NCBI RefSeq assembly: GCF_001941865.1
Contig: NZ_CP016162.1
Coordinates: forward strand, 1,426,001-1,490,000
Length of the DNA stretch: 64,000 nucleotides
Origin: Pseudomonas alcaliphila JAB1
GTDB lineage: Bacteria > Pseudomonadota > Gammaproteobacteria > Pseudomonadales > Pseudomonadaceae
Direction: 5' to 3'
The notes under the pieces were generated by a model. The model made no database searches. It was not told where the DNA came from and saw only the letters and a program-made list of their open reading frames with translations. The position numbers and the translations under genes are program-made. Below, in pieces: positions 53,933 to 63,128 of the stretch; position 1 is the stretch's first letter; the number at the start of each line of letters is the position of its first letter.

Positions 53933-55393
53933 ATGAAAGAAATCAAGCATTTCATTAACGGTGCCTTCGTCGGTTCGGCCAGCGGCAAGCTGTTCGACAA
54001 TGTCAGCCCGGCCAACGGCCAGGTGATCGGCCGCGTCCACGAGGCAGGCCGCGCCGAGGTCGACGCTGCGGTCAAAGCTGCCCGTGCCGCGCTCAAGGGA
54101 CCCTGGGGGAAGATGACGGTGGCCGAGCGCGCTGAGATTCTGCATCGCGTGGCCGATGGCATCACGGCGCGCTTCGACGAGTTTCTCGAGGCCGAATGCC
54201 TCGACACCGGCAAGCCCAAATCTCTGGCCAGCCACATCGACATTCCGCGCGGCGCGGCCAATTTCAAGGTGTTCGCCGACCTGCTCAAGAATGTTGCCAA
54301 TGAAACCTTCGAGATGGCCACCCCGGACGGCGCCGGTGCACTCAACTACGGAGTGCGCCGGCCCAAGGGGGTGATCGGGGTGATCAGCCCGTGGAACCTG
54401 CCGCTGCTGCTGATGACCTGGAAAGTCGGCCCGGCCCTGGCCTGCGGCAACTGCGTGGTGGTCAAACCATCCGAGGAAACCCCGCTGACCGCCACCCTGC
54501 TCGGCGAGGTGATGCAGGCCGCCGGTGTGCCGGCCGGCGTGTACAACGTGGTGCACGGTTTCGGCGGCGATTCGGCCGGGGCCTTCCTCACCGAGCACCC
54601 GGACGTCGACGCCTACACCTTCACCGGCGAGACCGGCACCGGCGAAACCATCATGCGCGCCGCGGCCAAGGGCGTGCGCCAGGTGTCGCTGGAGCTGGGC
54701 GGCAAGAACGCCGGCATCGTCTTCGCCGACTGCGATATGGACAAGGCCATCGAGGGCACCCTGCGCTCGGCCTTCGCCAACTGCGGCCAGGTCTGCCTGG
54801 GCACCGAGCGGGTGTATGTCGAGCGGCCGATCTTCGACGCGTTCGTCGCCCGCCTGAAGGCCGGCGCCGAAGCGTTGAAGATCGGCGAACCGAACGATCC
54901 AGAGGCCAATTTCGGCCCGCTGATCAGCCATAAGCACCGTGAAAAAGTCCTCAGTTACTACCAGCAGGCAGTCGACGACGGCGCCACCGTTGTCACCGGC
55001 GGCGGCGTGCCGGAGATGCCGGCGCACCTGGCCGGCGGCGCCTGGGTGCAGCCGACCATCTGGACCGGCTTGGCCGACGATTCGGCGGTGGTCACCGAGG
55101 AAATCTTCGGCCCCTGCTGCCATATCCGCCCGTTCGACAGCGAGGAGGAAGCCATTGAACTGGCCAACAGCCTGCCTTACGGCCTGGCCTCGGCGATCTG
55201 GACCGAGAACGCTTCGCGCGCCCACCGCGTCGCCGGGCAGATTGAGGCCGGCATCGTCTGGGTCAACAGCTGGTTCCTGCGCGACCTGCGCACTGCCTTC
55301 GGCGGCAGCAAGCAGTCGGGCATCGGGCGCGAAGGGGGTGTGCACTCGCTGGAGTTCTACACCGAGCTGAAAAACATCTGTGTGAAACTCTGA
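53933..55393 (+). CDS. xylG: 2-hydroxymuconic semialdehyde dehydrogenase
   Basis: 486-residue aldehyde dehydrogenase of the oxalocrotonate branch. NAD-binding and catalytic features: ISPWNLPLLLMTWKVGPALA, FTGETGTGETIMRAA, SLELGGKNAGIVF (Glu) and FANCGQVCLGTERVYV (catalytic Cys). ATG 53933 follows GCAGAG weakly; 34 bp after xylE. Acts on the semialdehyde formed by XylE from unsubstituted or 4-methyl catechol. Confidence 0.96.
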   Translation: MKEIKHFINGAFVGSASGKLFDNVSPANGQVIGRVHEAGRAEVDAAVKAARAALKGPWGKMTVAERAEILHRVADGITARFDEFLEAECLDTGKPKSLASHIDIPRGAANFKVFADLLKNVANETFEMATPDGAGALNYGVRRPKGVIGVISPWNLPLLLMTWKVGPALACGNCVVVKPSEETPLTATLLGEVMQAAGVPAGVYNVVHGFGGDSAGAFLTEHPDVDAYTFTGETGTGETIMRAAAKGVRQVSLELGGKNAGIVFADCDMDKAIEGTLRSAFANCGQVCLGTERVYVERPIFDAFVARLKAGAEALKIGEPNDPEANFGPLISHKHREKVLSYYQQAVDDGATVVTGGGVPEMPAHLAGGAWVQPTIWTGLADDSAVVTEEIFGPCCHIRPFDSEEEAIELANSLPYGLASAIWTENASRAHRVAGQIEAGIVWVNSWFLRDLRTAFGGSKQSGIGREGGVHSLEFYTELKNICVKL

Positions 55394-55403
55394 GGACCTG
55401 GTC

Positions 55404-56252
55404 ATGAACGCACCGCAGCAAAGCCCTGAAATCGGTCGCGAAATCCTCGCCGCCGGCTACCGCACCAACCTGCATGATCAGGGCGAAGGCTTCCCAGTCC
55501 TGCTGATCCACGGCTCCGGCCCCGGCGTCACCGCCTGGGCCAACTGGCGCGGGATCGTTCCGCAGCTGGCGCAGACGCGCCGGGTGGTCGCTCCGGACAT
55601 GCTCGGCTTCGGCTACAGCGATCGCCCGGCTGACGGTCGGTACCATCAGCAGCGCTGGGTCGAGCATGCCATCGGCGTGCTCGACGCCCTCGGCATCCAG
55701 CAGGCTGATATCGTCGGCAACTCGTTCGGCGGCGGGCTGGCGCTGGCACTGGCCATCCGGCATCCCGAGCGGGTGCGCCGGCTGGTGCTGATGGGCAGCG
55801 TTGGAGTGAGTTTTCCAATCACGCCGGGCCTGGATGCTGTCTGGGGCTACGAGCCGTCCTTTGCCAGCATGCGCCGGCTGATGGACGTTTTCGCCTACGA
55901 CCGCAACCTGGTCAACGACGAGCTGGCCGAGCTGCGTTACCAGGCCAGTATCCGCCCCGGCTTTCAGGAATCCTTCGCCCAGATGTTCCCGGCCCCGCGC
56001 CAACGCTGGGTCGACGGGCTGGCCAGCGACGAAGCGGACATCCGCGCCTTGCCCCACGAAACACTGGTGATCCATGGCCGCGAGGACCAGGTGATTCCGC
56101 TGGCGGCCTCGCTGACCCTGGCCGAATGGATCGCCCGCGCCCAGTTGCACGTCTTCGGCCAGTGCGGCCACTGGACCCAGATTGAGCACGCCGAGCGTTT
56201 CGCCCGCCTGGTCGAGAATTTCCTCGCCGAGGCCGACGCCCTCCATTCCTGA
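55404..56252 (+). CDS. xylF: 2-hydroxymuconic semialdehyde hydrolase
   Basis: 282-residue alpha/beta hydrolase. Oxyanion-hole loop LLIHGSGPGVTAWANW, nucleophile elbow GNSFGGGLALALA (Ser), acid in HGREDQVIPLAASL and the late His in FGQCGHWTQIEHAERF. It cleaves ring-fission products of 3-methylcatechol-type substrates (hydrolytic branch). Ten bases after xylG. Confidence 0.95.
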   Translation: MNAPQQSPEIGREILAAGYRTNLHDQGEGFPVLLIHGSGPGVTAWANWRGIVPQLAQTRRVVAPDMLGFGYSDRPADGRYHQQRWVEHAIGVLDALGIQQADIVGNSFGGGLALALAIRHPERVRRLVLMGSVGVSFPITPGLDAVWGYEPSFASMRRLMDVFAYDRNLVNDELAELRYQASIRPGFQESFAQMFPAPRQRWVDGLASDEADIRALPHETLVIHGREDQVIPLAASLTLAEWIARAQLHVFGQCGHWTQIEHAERFARLVENFLAEADALHS

Positions 56253-56263
56253 GAGAGACCGAT

Positions 56264-57049
56264 ATGGACAAGACATTGATCAACGAACTCGGCGACGAGC
56301 TCTACCAGGCGATGGTCCAGCGTGAGACCGTCACGCCGCTGACCAGCCGCGGCTTCGACATTACCGTCGAGGACGCCTACCACATTTCCCTGCGCATGCT
56401 GGAACGGCGCTTGGCTGCCGGCGAGCGGGTGATCGGCAAGAAGATCGGCGTCACCAGCAAGGCCGTGCAGAACATGCTCGGCGTGCACCAGCCGGACTTC
56501 GGCTACCTCACCGATGCCATGGTCTACAACAGCGGCGAAGCCATGCCGATCAGTGAGCGGCTGATCCAGCCGCGCGCCGAAGGCGAGATCGCCTTCATCC
56601 TCAAGAAGGACCTGATGGGGCCGGGCGTGACCAACGCCGACGTGCTGGCCGCCACTGAATGCGTGATTCCCTGCTTCGAAGTGGTCGATTCGCGCATCCA
56701 GGACTGGAAGATCAAGATCCAGGACACCGTGGCAGACAACGCCTCCTGCGGGCTGTTCGTGCTCGGCGACCAGGCCGTCTCACCGCGCCAGGTCGATCTG
56801 GTCACCTGCGGCATGGTGGTCGAGAAAAACGGCCAGCTGCTCTCCACCGGCGCTGGAGCGGCTGCGCTCGGCTCGCCGGTCAACTGCGTGGCCTGGCTGG
56901 CCAACACCCTCGGCCACTTCGGCATCGGCCTGAAGGCCGGCGAAGTGATCCTGTCCGGCTCGCTGGTTCCGCTGGAACCGGTCAAGGCCGGTGATTTCAT
57001 GCGCGTCGAGATCGGCGGCATCGGCAGCGCCAGCGTGCGCTTCATCTGA
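56264..57049 (+). CDS. xylJ: 2-hydroxypenta-2,4-dienoate hydratase
   Basis: 261-residue hydratase of the hydratase/decarboxylase family, expected to act in complex with XylI. Conserved core: [60 protein letters not shown] (metal-binding Glu region ..EGEIAF). Eleven bases after xylF, ribosome site GAGAGA. Confidence 0.94.
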   Translation: MDKTLINELGDELYQAMVQRETVTPLTSRGFDITVEDAYHISLRMLERRLAAGERVIGKKIGVTSKAVQNMLGVHQPDFGYLTDAMVYNSGEAMPISERLIQPRAEGEIAFILKKDLMGPGVTNADVLAATECVIPCFEVVDSRIQDWKIKIQDTVADNASCGLFVLGDQAVSPRQVDLVTCGMVVEKNGQLLSTGAGAAALGSPVNCVAWLANTLGHFGIGLKAGEVILSGSLVPLEPVKAGDFMRVEIGGIGSASVRFI

Positions 57050-57063
57050 TCGAGGACAGCCTG

Positions 57064-58002
57064 ATGAGCAAGAAACTGAAAGTAGCGATCATAGGCCCAG
57101 GCAACATCGGCACAGACCTGATGATCAAGGTGATACGCAACGCACAGTACTTGGAAATGGGGGCCATGGTGGGTATCGACCCGGCCTCCGATGGCTTGGC
57201 CCGTGCTCAGCGCATGGGTGTGGCGACCACCCATGAAGGCGTCGAAGGGTTGATCAACCTGCCGGAATTCGCCGACATCGATTTTGTCTTCGATGCCACT
57301 AGCGCCTCCGCCCATGTGCAGAACGATGCCTTGCTGCGTCGTGCTAAACCCGGCATCCGCCTGATCGACCTGACCCCGGCGGCCATCGGCCCTTACTGCG
57401 TACCGGTAGTGAATCTGGAAGAGCACCTCGCCAAACTCAACGTCAACATGGTCACCTGCGGTGGCCAGGCCACCATCCCGATGGTCGCCGCGGTATCGCG
57501 TGTGGCCAAGGTGCATTATGCCGAAATCGTCGCCTCGATCGCGTCGAAATCGGCTGGTCCCGGCACTCGCGCCAATATCGATGAGTTCACCGAGACCACC
57601 AGCAAGGCCATCGAAGTGATCGGCGGCGCTGCCAAGGGCAAGGCGATCATCGTCATGAACCCGGCCGAGCCGCCGCTGATCATGCGTGACACGGTGTTTG
57701 TGCTGTCCGAAACCGTCGACCAGGCACTGGTCGAGGCCAGCGTAGAGGAGATGACCAGCGCCGTGCAGGCCTACGTGCCGGGTTATCGTCTCAAGCAGAA
57801 GGTGCAGTTCGACGTGATTCCCGAATCCGCGCCGCTGCATATCCCAGACCTCGGCACATTCAGCGGTTTGAAGACCTCGATCTACCTCGAAGTCGAAGGT
57901 GCCGCCCACTACTTGCCGGCCTACGCCGGCAACCTCGACATCATGACCTCCGCCGCGCTGGCTACCGCCGAACGCATGGCGCAGTCGCTGCTGAACGCCT
58001 GA
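57064..58002 (+). CDS. xylQ: acetaldehyde dehydrogenase (acylating)
   Basis: 312-residue enzyme converting acetaldehyde and CoA to acetyl-CoA, in a channelling complex with the aldolase encoded next. Rossmann motif [18 protein letters not shown]; catalytic Cys in [20 protein letters not shown]. Fourteen bases after xylJ. Confidence 0.95.
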   Translation: MSKKLKVAIIGPGNIGTDLMIKVIRNAQYLEMGAMVGIDPASDGLARAQRMGVATTHEGVEGLINLPEFADIDFVFDATSASAHVQNDALLRRAKPGIRLIDLTPAAIGPYCVPVVNLEEHLAKLNVNMVTCGGQATIPMVAAVSRVAKVHYAEIVASIASKSAGPGTRANIDEFTETTSKAIEVIGGAAKGKAIIVMNPAEPPLIMRDTVFVLSETVDQALVEASVEEMTSAVQAYVPGYRLKQKVQFDVIPESAPLHIPDLGTFSGLKTSIYLEVEGAAHYLPAYAGNLDIMTSAALATAERMAQSLLNA

Positions 58003-58012
58003 GGACCGAACC

Positions 58013-59050
58013 ATGACCTTCAACCCCGGCAAGAAACTCTATATCTCAGACGTAACCCTGCGCGACGGCAGCCATGCGATTCGTCACCAGTACTCGATCC
58101 AGAATGTTCAGGACATCGCCCGCGCGCTGGACAAGGCCCGCGTCGACTCCATCGAAGTGACCCACGGTGATGGCCTGCAGGGCTCCAGCTTCAATTACGG
58201 TTTCGGTGCGCACAGTGACCTGGAGTGGATCGAGGCCGCCGCCGATGTGATCCAGCACGCCCGGATTACAGTGCTGCTATTACCCGGAATCGGCACCGTG
58301 CATGACCTGAAAGCCGCCTATGACGCCGGCGCCCGCTCGGTGCGCGTGGCCACACACTGCACCGAGGCGGATGTCTCGCGACAGCACATTGAGTATGCCC
58401 GTGAACTGGGCATGGACACCGTCGGCTTTCTAATGATGAGCCACATGATTCCGGCTGAGCAACTGGCAGCGCAAGGCAAGTTGATGGAGACCTACGGCGC
58501 ACAGTGCATCTACATGGCCGATTCCGGTGGCGCGATGAACATGAACGACATCCGCGACCGCATGCGCGCTTTCAAGGCGGTGCTGAATCCGCAGACCCAG
58601 ACCGGCATGCATGCGCACCACAACCTCAGCCTCGGCGTGGCCAATTCCATCATCGCGGTGGAAGAGGGCTGCGACCGCATCGACGCCTCGCTGGCTGGAA
58701 TGGGCGCTGGCGCCGGCAACGCGCCGCTGGAGGTGTTCATCGCCGCCGCGGAGCGCCTCGGCTGGAACCATGGCACCGATCTCTACACGCTGATGGACGC
58801 CGCCGACGATATCGTCAGGCCGTTGCAGGACCGTCCGGTGAGAGTTGATCGCGAAACCCTCGGCCTGGGTTATGCCGGGGTCTACTCCAGCTTCCTGCGC
58901 CACGCCGAGGTGGCAGCCGCGAAGTATGGGCTGAAGACCCTGGACATTCTCGTAGAACTGGGCAGGCGCGGGATGGTCGGTGGCCAGGAAGACATGATTG
59001 TCGACGTCGCCCTCGATCTGCTGGCAGCCCGCAAGGAGCAACAGGCATGA
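58013..59050 (+). CDS. xylK: 4-hydroxy-2-oxovalerate aldolase
   Basis: 345-residue HMGL-type aldolase giving pyruvate and acetaldehyde. N-terminal metal/active-site motif [18 protein letters not shown]-terminal half of the barrel carries the metal-binding His pair in [16 protein letters not shown]. Partner of XylQ. Ten bases after xylQ; overlaps xylI by 4 bp. Confidence 0.95.
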   Translation: MTFNPGKKLYISDVTLRDGSHAIRHQYSIQNVQDIARALDKARVDSIEVTHGDGLQGSSFNYGFGAHSDLEWIEAAADVIQHARITVLLLPGIGTVHDLKAAYDAGARSVRVATHCTEADVSRQHIEYARELGMDTVGFLMMSHMIPAEQLAAQGKLMETYGAQCIYMADSGGAMNMNDIRDRMRAFKAVLNPQTQTGMHAHHNLSLGVANSIIAVEEGCDRIDASLAGMGAGAGNAPLEVFIAAAERLGWNHGTDLYTLMDAADDIVRPLQDRPVRVDRETLGLGYAGVYSSFLRHAEVAAAKYGLKTLDILVELGRRGMVGGQEDMIVDVALDLLAARKEQQA

Positions 59051-59841
59051 ATCGTACCCTGACCCGCGAACAGGTGCTGGCCCTGGCCGAGCACATCGAG
59101 AACGCCGAACTGCAGGCCCATGACATCCACAAGGTCACCAACGATTATCCCGAGATGACCTTCGCCGATGCCTACGACATCCAGTGGGAAATCCGCCGGC
59201 GCAAGGAGGAGCGCGGCAACAAGATCGTCGGCCTGAAGATGGGCCTGACCTCATGGGCGAAGATGGCACAGATGGGCGTGGAGACGCCGATCTACGGCTT
59301 TCTCGCCGACTACTTCAGCGTGCCCGACGGCGGCACGGTGGACTGTTCCAAGCTGATCCACCCCAAGATCGAGGCGGAAATCGCGGTGGTCACCAAGGCA
59401 CCGCTGGTCGGGCCTGGTTGCCATATCGGCGACGTGATCGCCGCGGTCGACTACGTGATCCCCACCGTCGAGGTAATCGACTCGCGCTATGAGAATTTCA
59501 AGTTCGACCTGATCAGCGTGGTGGCCGACAACGCCTCGTCGACCCGCTACATCACCGGAGGCCGCATGGCCAACCTCGAGGAGGTCGACCTGCGCACTCT
59601 CGGCGTGGTGATGGAGAAGAACGGCGAGGTGGTGGAACTTGGTGCCGGCGCCGCAGTGCTCGGCCATCCGCTGTCCAGCGTGGCCATGCTGGCCAACCTG
59701 CTGGCAGAGCGCGACGAACACATACCGGCCGGCACCTTCATCATGACTGGCGGCATCACCGCCGCCGTCGCAGTAGCGCCGGGCGACAACATCACCGTGC
59801 GCTACCAGGGGCTTGGCAGCGTCTCCGCGCGCTTCGTCTGA
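59047..59841 (+). CDS. xylI: 4-oxalocrotonate decarboxylase
   Basis: 264-residue decarboxylase homologous to Xyl[61 protein letters not shown]. Works in a complex with the hydratase XylJ. It begins within the xylK stop (ATGA), so translation is coupled. Confidence 0.94.
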   Translation: MNRTLTREQVLALAEHIENAELQAHDIHKVTNDYPEMTFADAYDIQWEIRRRKEERGNKIVGLKMGLTSWAKMAQMGVETPIYGFLADYFSVPDGGTVDCSKLIHPKIEAEIAVVTKAPLVGPGCHIGDVIAAVDYVIPTVEVIDSRYENFKFDLISVVADNASSTRYITGGRMANLEEVDLRTLGVVMEKNGEVVELGAGAAVLGHPLSSVAMLANLLAERDEHIPAGTFIMTGGITAAVAVAPGDNITVRYQGLGSVSARFV

Positions 59842-59848
59842 GCCATCC

Positions 59849-59869
59849 GGCCGCCCTGCCCGGGCGGCC
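59849..59869 (+). terminator. stem-loop between xylI and xylH, possible attenuator
   Basis: Perfect 8-bp arms GGCCGCCC and GGGCGGCC around TGCCC, followed by TCTTCTTCAGGAGG, i.e. directly before the xylH ribosome site. The T tract is interrupted, so partial termination or RNA stabilisation are both possible. Confidence 0.5.
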
Positions 59870-59889
59870 TCTTCTTCAGGAGGCACACC

Positions 59890-60081
59890 ATGCCTATTGC
59901 CCAGATCCACATCCTTGAAGGCCGCAGCGACGAGCAGAAGGAAACCCTCATTCGCGAAGTCAGCGAGGCCATCTCGCGCTCCCTGGATGCGCCGCTGACC
60001 AGCGTGCGAGTGATTATAACCGAGATGCCCAAAGGCCACTTCGGCATCGGCGGCGAAAGCGCCAAGGCCATTGGTCGATGA
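59890..60081 (+). CDS. xylH: 4-oxalocrotonate tautomerase
   Basis: 63-residue tautomerase monomer (hexamer in the cell). After Met removal the catalytic Pro1 is exposed ([17 protein letters not shown]); Arg11, Arg39 (SVRVIITEM) and Phe50 (KGHFGIGG) are at the family positions. Strong AGGAGG upstream of ATG 59890. Last gene of the standard TOL meta order. Confidence 0.95.
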   Translation: MPIAQIHILEGRSDEQKETLIREVSEAISRSLDAPLTSVRVIITEMPKGHFGIGGESAKAIGR

Positions 60082-60111
60082 ACCTGCCTCCTCCTGCACA
60101 GAGTCCGGCAC

Positions 60112-60552
60112 ATGAGAACAACGAATCAACGCTCGCTGCACTGGGAAGCCGCCTATGCCGCCACCCGTGCGGCCGTGGCACATGCAGAGAAGCTAGGCGT
60201 GCGCATTAACGTCTGCGTGGTTGACCACTCCGGCCTGCCGTTGGCCTATCTCCGCATGAACGGCGCCTTTCTACATTCACGGGAAATTGCCGAAGACAAG
60301 GCATACACCGCCGTGAGCTTCGGCTTCTCCACCCGCGACTGGCTCGACGTGCTGGGTGACAACCCGCGCCTGCGCATCGGCCTGCCAAGACGCGAGCGGC
60401 TGGTGGTGTTCGGCGGGGGCCTGCCGATCCTGCTCGATGGTGAATGCATCGGCGGCATCGGCGTCTCTGGGGCCGACGAGGGGCAGGACGAAGCCTGCGC
60501 GGCAGCGGGCTTGGCGGCCATAGGGCATCATGAGGCATCCAGTTTGGGGTAG
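60112..60552 (+). CDS. GlcG/HbpS-family protein (NahX-like)
   Basis: 146-residue GlcG/HbpS-type protein (AAYAATRAAVAHAEKLGVRI, NVCVVDHSGLPLAYLRMNGA, GGIGVSGADEGQDEACAAAG). Such a gene (nahX) follows the meta operon of some naphthalene plasmids; to my knowledge it is not part of the standard pWW0 xyl order. Haem or cofactor binding is a family-level guess. It starts 30 bp after xylH and is probably cotranscribed. Confidence 0.75.
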   Translation: MRTTNQRSLHWEAAYAATRAAVAHAEKLGVRINVCVVDHSGLPLAYLRMNGAFLHSREIAEDKAYTAVSFGFSTRDWLDVLGDNPRLRIGLPRRERLVVFGGGLPILLDGECIGGIGVSGADEGQDEACAAAGLAAIGHHEASSLG

Positions 60553-60734
60553 AGGCAGATTTTGACTTTCGCGCCCGAACGCATCATGCGGCTGGCTTCC
60601 AGAAGGGAAATCAGCAGCATTGATTGGCCTTCTGATCTCTTTAGGCGGTTTCGGTAATAAGCGGAGCGAGAAACAGATCAGCCGATGGATGCTAGGTCGG
60701 CAAGCCCGTTCAGTTTGGCGGTGGCAGATAGACC

Positions 60735-61085
60735 GTGGGCCAATGGCTGGTTGGCGGCGAGCAATTCCTGCAACTGCACGGCTTGGCCGCCCTTGAGGTG
60801 CTCAGCGTTGCGCAGCAGCAGCCAGCGGCTGCGCTTGACCACCTTGCGCGCTGGTTTGTTATCGCGCAAGGTGGTTGGCCTGGTCGACGCGGATACGGTC
60901 GATCACCTCACGACCGTAGCGCGCCACCCCATGGAACAGGTCGTACACCACTTCGGCTTGAGGGCAGTGCCGCTTCACTTCCAGGTCGAAAGCGGTGTTC
61001 ATGTCCATGGCGACCGCCTCGATATGCCGGCAGTGCTCACCGAGCCACTCGAAGAATGGGCGAATCGCCTGGCGGCTGCATAGCG
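60735..61085 (-). pseudogene. ISL3-family transposase fragment
   Basis: On the minus strand, AIRPFFEWLGEHCRHIEAVA then MDMNTAFDLEVKRHCPQAEV and VYDLFHGVARYGREVIDRIR is the central part of an ISL3-type transposase. It continues as DNKPARKVVKRSRWLLLRNA in another frame. The shift is one extra T (CACCTTGCGCG, 60868-60869). Both ends of the gene are missing. The flanks 60553-60734 and 61086-61384 hold no other recognisable feature except the likely promoter region of the downstream oxidase. Confidence 0.75.
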
Positions 61086-61384
61086 ACAGCAGGGTGTGGG
61101 GGTTGGGATGTTTAGCGACTGCCAATCTACCCACTTCCTCGCCTGTTACTAATGAGGAACAAAGTATCCGAACATCGCAATAATATTCGCGGTATTGTCT
61201 GACATCATAAAAACACAAAAGCATCAGCGTGTTATGGGTTTCACGGATACTTATCGGAAAACTTTTTGACTGTCCGGATACAAAATTTCGGGTTAGTAAC
61301 TCGCTCTTTCCCCAGAATCCGCGGCCGCCCATTATAAAGGCTGGACACGCTGGCCGTTCCATAAACTGGAAGAGGAGTCTCTTC

Positions 61385-62815
61385 ATGAACATCACTGCAT
61401 CGGAACCGGCGTCCGGGCCCTGGAACCCTAAACGAATTCTGGCCGCGCTGCGCGCCGACGCCAGCATCGGCGAAGTGCTGGCGGGCGCCGACATCGAGGC
61501 CCGGTACCTGAACGACTGGAGCGGCGAGGAAGGCGGCAGGCCGCTGGCCTTGGTGCGCCCGCACGACACCGCCGAAATTGCGCGCGTGATGGCATTATGC
61601 CATGCAGGACGCTGCCCGGTGGTGCCGCAGGGCGGGCTGACCGGCCTGGCCGGCGGTGCCACGCCGATAGAAGGCTGCGTGCTCGTTTCACTGGAGCGCA
61701 TGTCCGGCGTGGTCGAACTGGACCCTGCCTCAGCCACCATGACCGTGCTGGCCGGCACGCCGCTGCAGGTCGTTCAGGAAGCCGCGCAGGCGGCGGGCTT
61801 TCTGTTCGCGCTGGACTTGGGCGCGCGCGGCTCATGCCAGATCGGCGGCAACATCGCCACCAATGCGGGCGGCAACCGCGTGATCCGCTACGGCATGGCG
61901 CGCGACCTGGTGCTGGGACTGGAAGCCGTGCTGCCCGACGGAACCGTGCTGTCCATGATGAACAAGATGGTCAAGAACAATGCCGGCCCCGATCTGAAGC
62001 ATCTGTTCATCGGCACCGAGGGCACGCTGGGCATCATCACGCAGGCCGTGCTCCGCCTGCATCCGGGCGTCTCGGGCGCCAATACCGCGTTGGTAGCCGC
62101 GCCCGATTTCGGCTCGGCCATCAAGCTGCTGCGCCATGCGCAGCACCTCCTGGGCGGCCGGGTCAGCGCATTCGAGATGATGTGGCAGGACTACTATGCC
62201 GCGGCCACAACCGCCGGCGGCATCGCCGCGCCGCTGCCGGCCACGTATCCACTATACGTGCTGCTGGACCTGCAGGCGGCCGCACCCGAAGAGGATGCGG
62301 CGCGCTTCGAGGCGATGTTGGAACACGCGCTGGCCGAAGGCTGGATCGCCGACGCCGCCGTGGCCCAATCTCACACGCAGACCCAAGCCTTCTGGGAACT
62401 GCGCGATGCCATCTCCGAGATGCTGCGCACCTTCGCGCCCACCATCAACTTCGACGTGTCCGCGCCCATCTCGGGCATCGAGGAATGCGTGGCCCGGATG
62501 CGCGAGGCGCTGGCGCGCGATTTCCCCGGCGTTCGGGCGATCTACTTCGGCCACGTCGGCGACGGCAACGTGCATATCGTGGTGGGTTCGCTGCCGACTG
62601 ACGACCGCAAGACCGAACAGCGCATCGAGGCCGCATTCTACGCTATCGTGCGCAGCCTGTCGGGATCGGTCTCGGCCGAGCACGGCATTGGGCTGCACAA
62701 GCGGCCGTGGTTGCACTACAGCCGCAATCCGGCGGAGCTGTCCTTGATCGCGACGGTGAAGCGCGCGCTCGATCCGCACGGGATCATGAATCCGGGGAAG
62801 ATTCTGGCGTCTTGA
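61385..62815 (+). CDS. FAD-linked oxidase/dehydrogenase (GlcD / D-2-hydroxyacid type)
   Basis: 476-residue FAD_binding_4 plus FAD-oxidase C-terminal protein. FAD site: VPQGGLTGLAGGATPIEGCV and GSCQIGGNIATNAGGNRVIR; C-terminal signatures FGHVGDGNVHIVVGS and SAEHGIGLHKRPWLH. Relatives oxidise D-lactate, glycolate or D-2-hydroxyglutarate, but the substrate cannot be deduced. ATG 61385 follows GAGGAGTC. No partner subunit gene is adjacent; it is flanked by IS remnants on both sides, so it is probably cargo. Confidence 0.85.
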   Translation: MNITASEPASGPWNPKRILAALRADASIGEVLAGADIEARYLNDWSGEEGGRPLALVRPHDTAEIARVMALCHAGRCPVVPQGGLTGLAGGATPIEGCVLVSLERMSGVVELDPASATMTVLAGTPLQVVQEAAQAAGFLFALDLGARGSCQIGGNIATNAGGNRVIRYGMARDLVLGLEAVLPDGTVLSMMNKMVKNNAGPDLKHLFIGTEGTLGIITQAVLRLHPGVSGANTALVAAPDFGSAIKLLRHAQHLLGGRVSAFEMMWQDYYAAATTAGGIAAPLPATYPLYVLLDLQAAAPEEDAARFEAMLEHALAEGWIADAAVAQSHTQTQAFWELRDAISEMLRTFAPTINFDVSAPISGIEECVARMREALARDFPGVRAIYFGHVGDGNVHIVVGSLPTDDRKTEQRIEAAFYAIVRSLSGSVSAEHGIGLHKRPWLHYSRNPAELSLIATVKRALDPHGIMNPGKILAS

Positions 62816-63128
62816 GTGGGGGTGGTGGCGGCGGTCGCCGCCTGATGGGTGCTGCAAGAGATTTTTTTGAAGAAAAAATTTACGGTCACCCCGTTTCTGC
62901 AATACTGACCAGCGATGATTCTATGGCTTGCGTAAATCTATCCGGCGCCTCGTTTGGGCTGCCTCGCGCCACGATGAGAGTCGCGCCTGGTGATCCTGAC
63001 AAGCCGGCGGCTTCGAAAGCCGTTTTTTATGTCAGGTTCTTCACCAAGCCGGTGGCCGTTCACGTCATCGGTTGTTCAGCATCGCAAAACCTGGAAGGGT
63101 GTTCCGTGGTACAGCTGTAATGGCCGGA
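62816..63128 (+). other. non-coding stretch between the oxidase and the IS110 remnant
   Basis: 313 bases. It contains an A/T-rich patch (62860-62885) and a frame without start support (MACVNLSGASFG...) that I do not accept as a gene. It may include the IS110 element's end. Confidence 0.3.

Noticed and set aside
53879..55405. 508-codon minus-strand open frame opposite xylG
   Set aside because: Mirror of the xylG codon pattern; xylG itself is a clear aldehyde dehydrogenase.
62707..63120. 137-codon plus-strand frame (MACVNLSGASFG...)
   Set aside because: Overlaps the end of the FAD oxidase, has no ribosome site and resembles no family.
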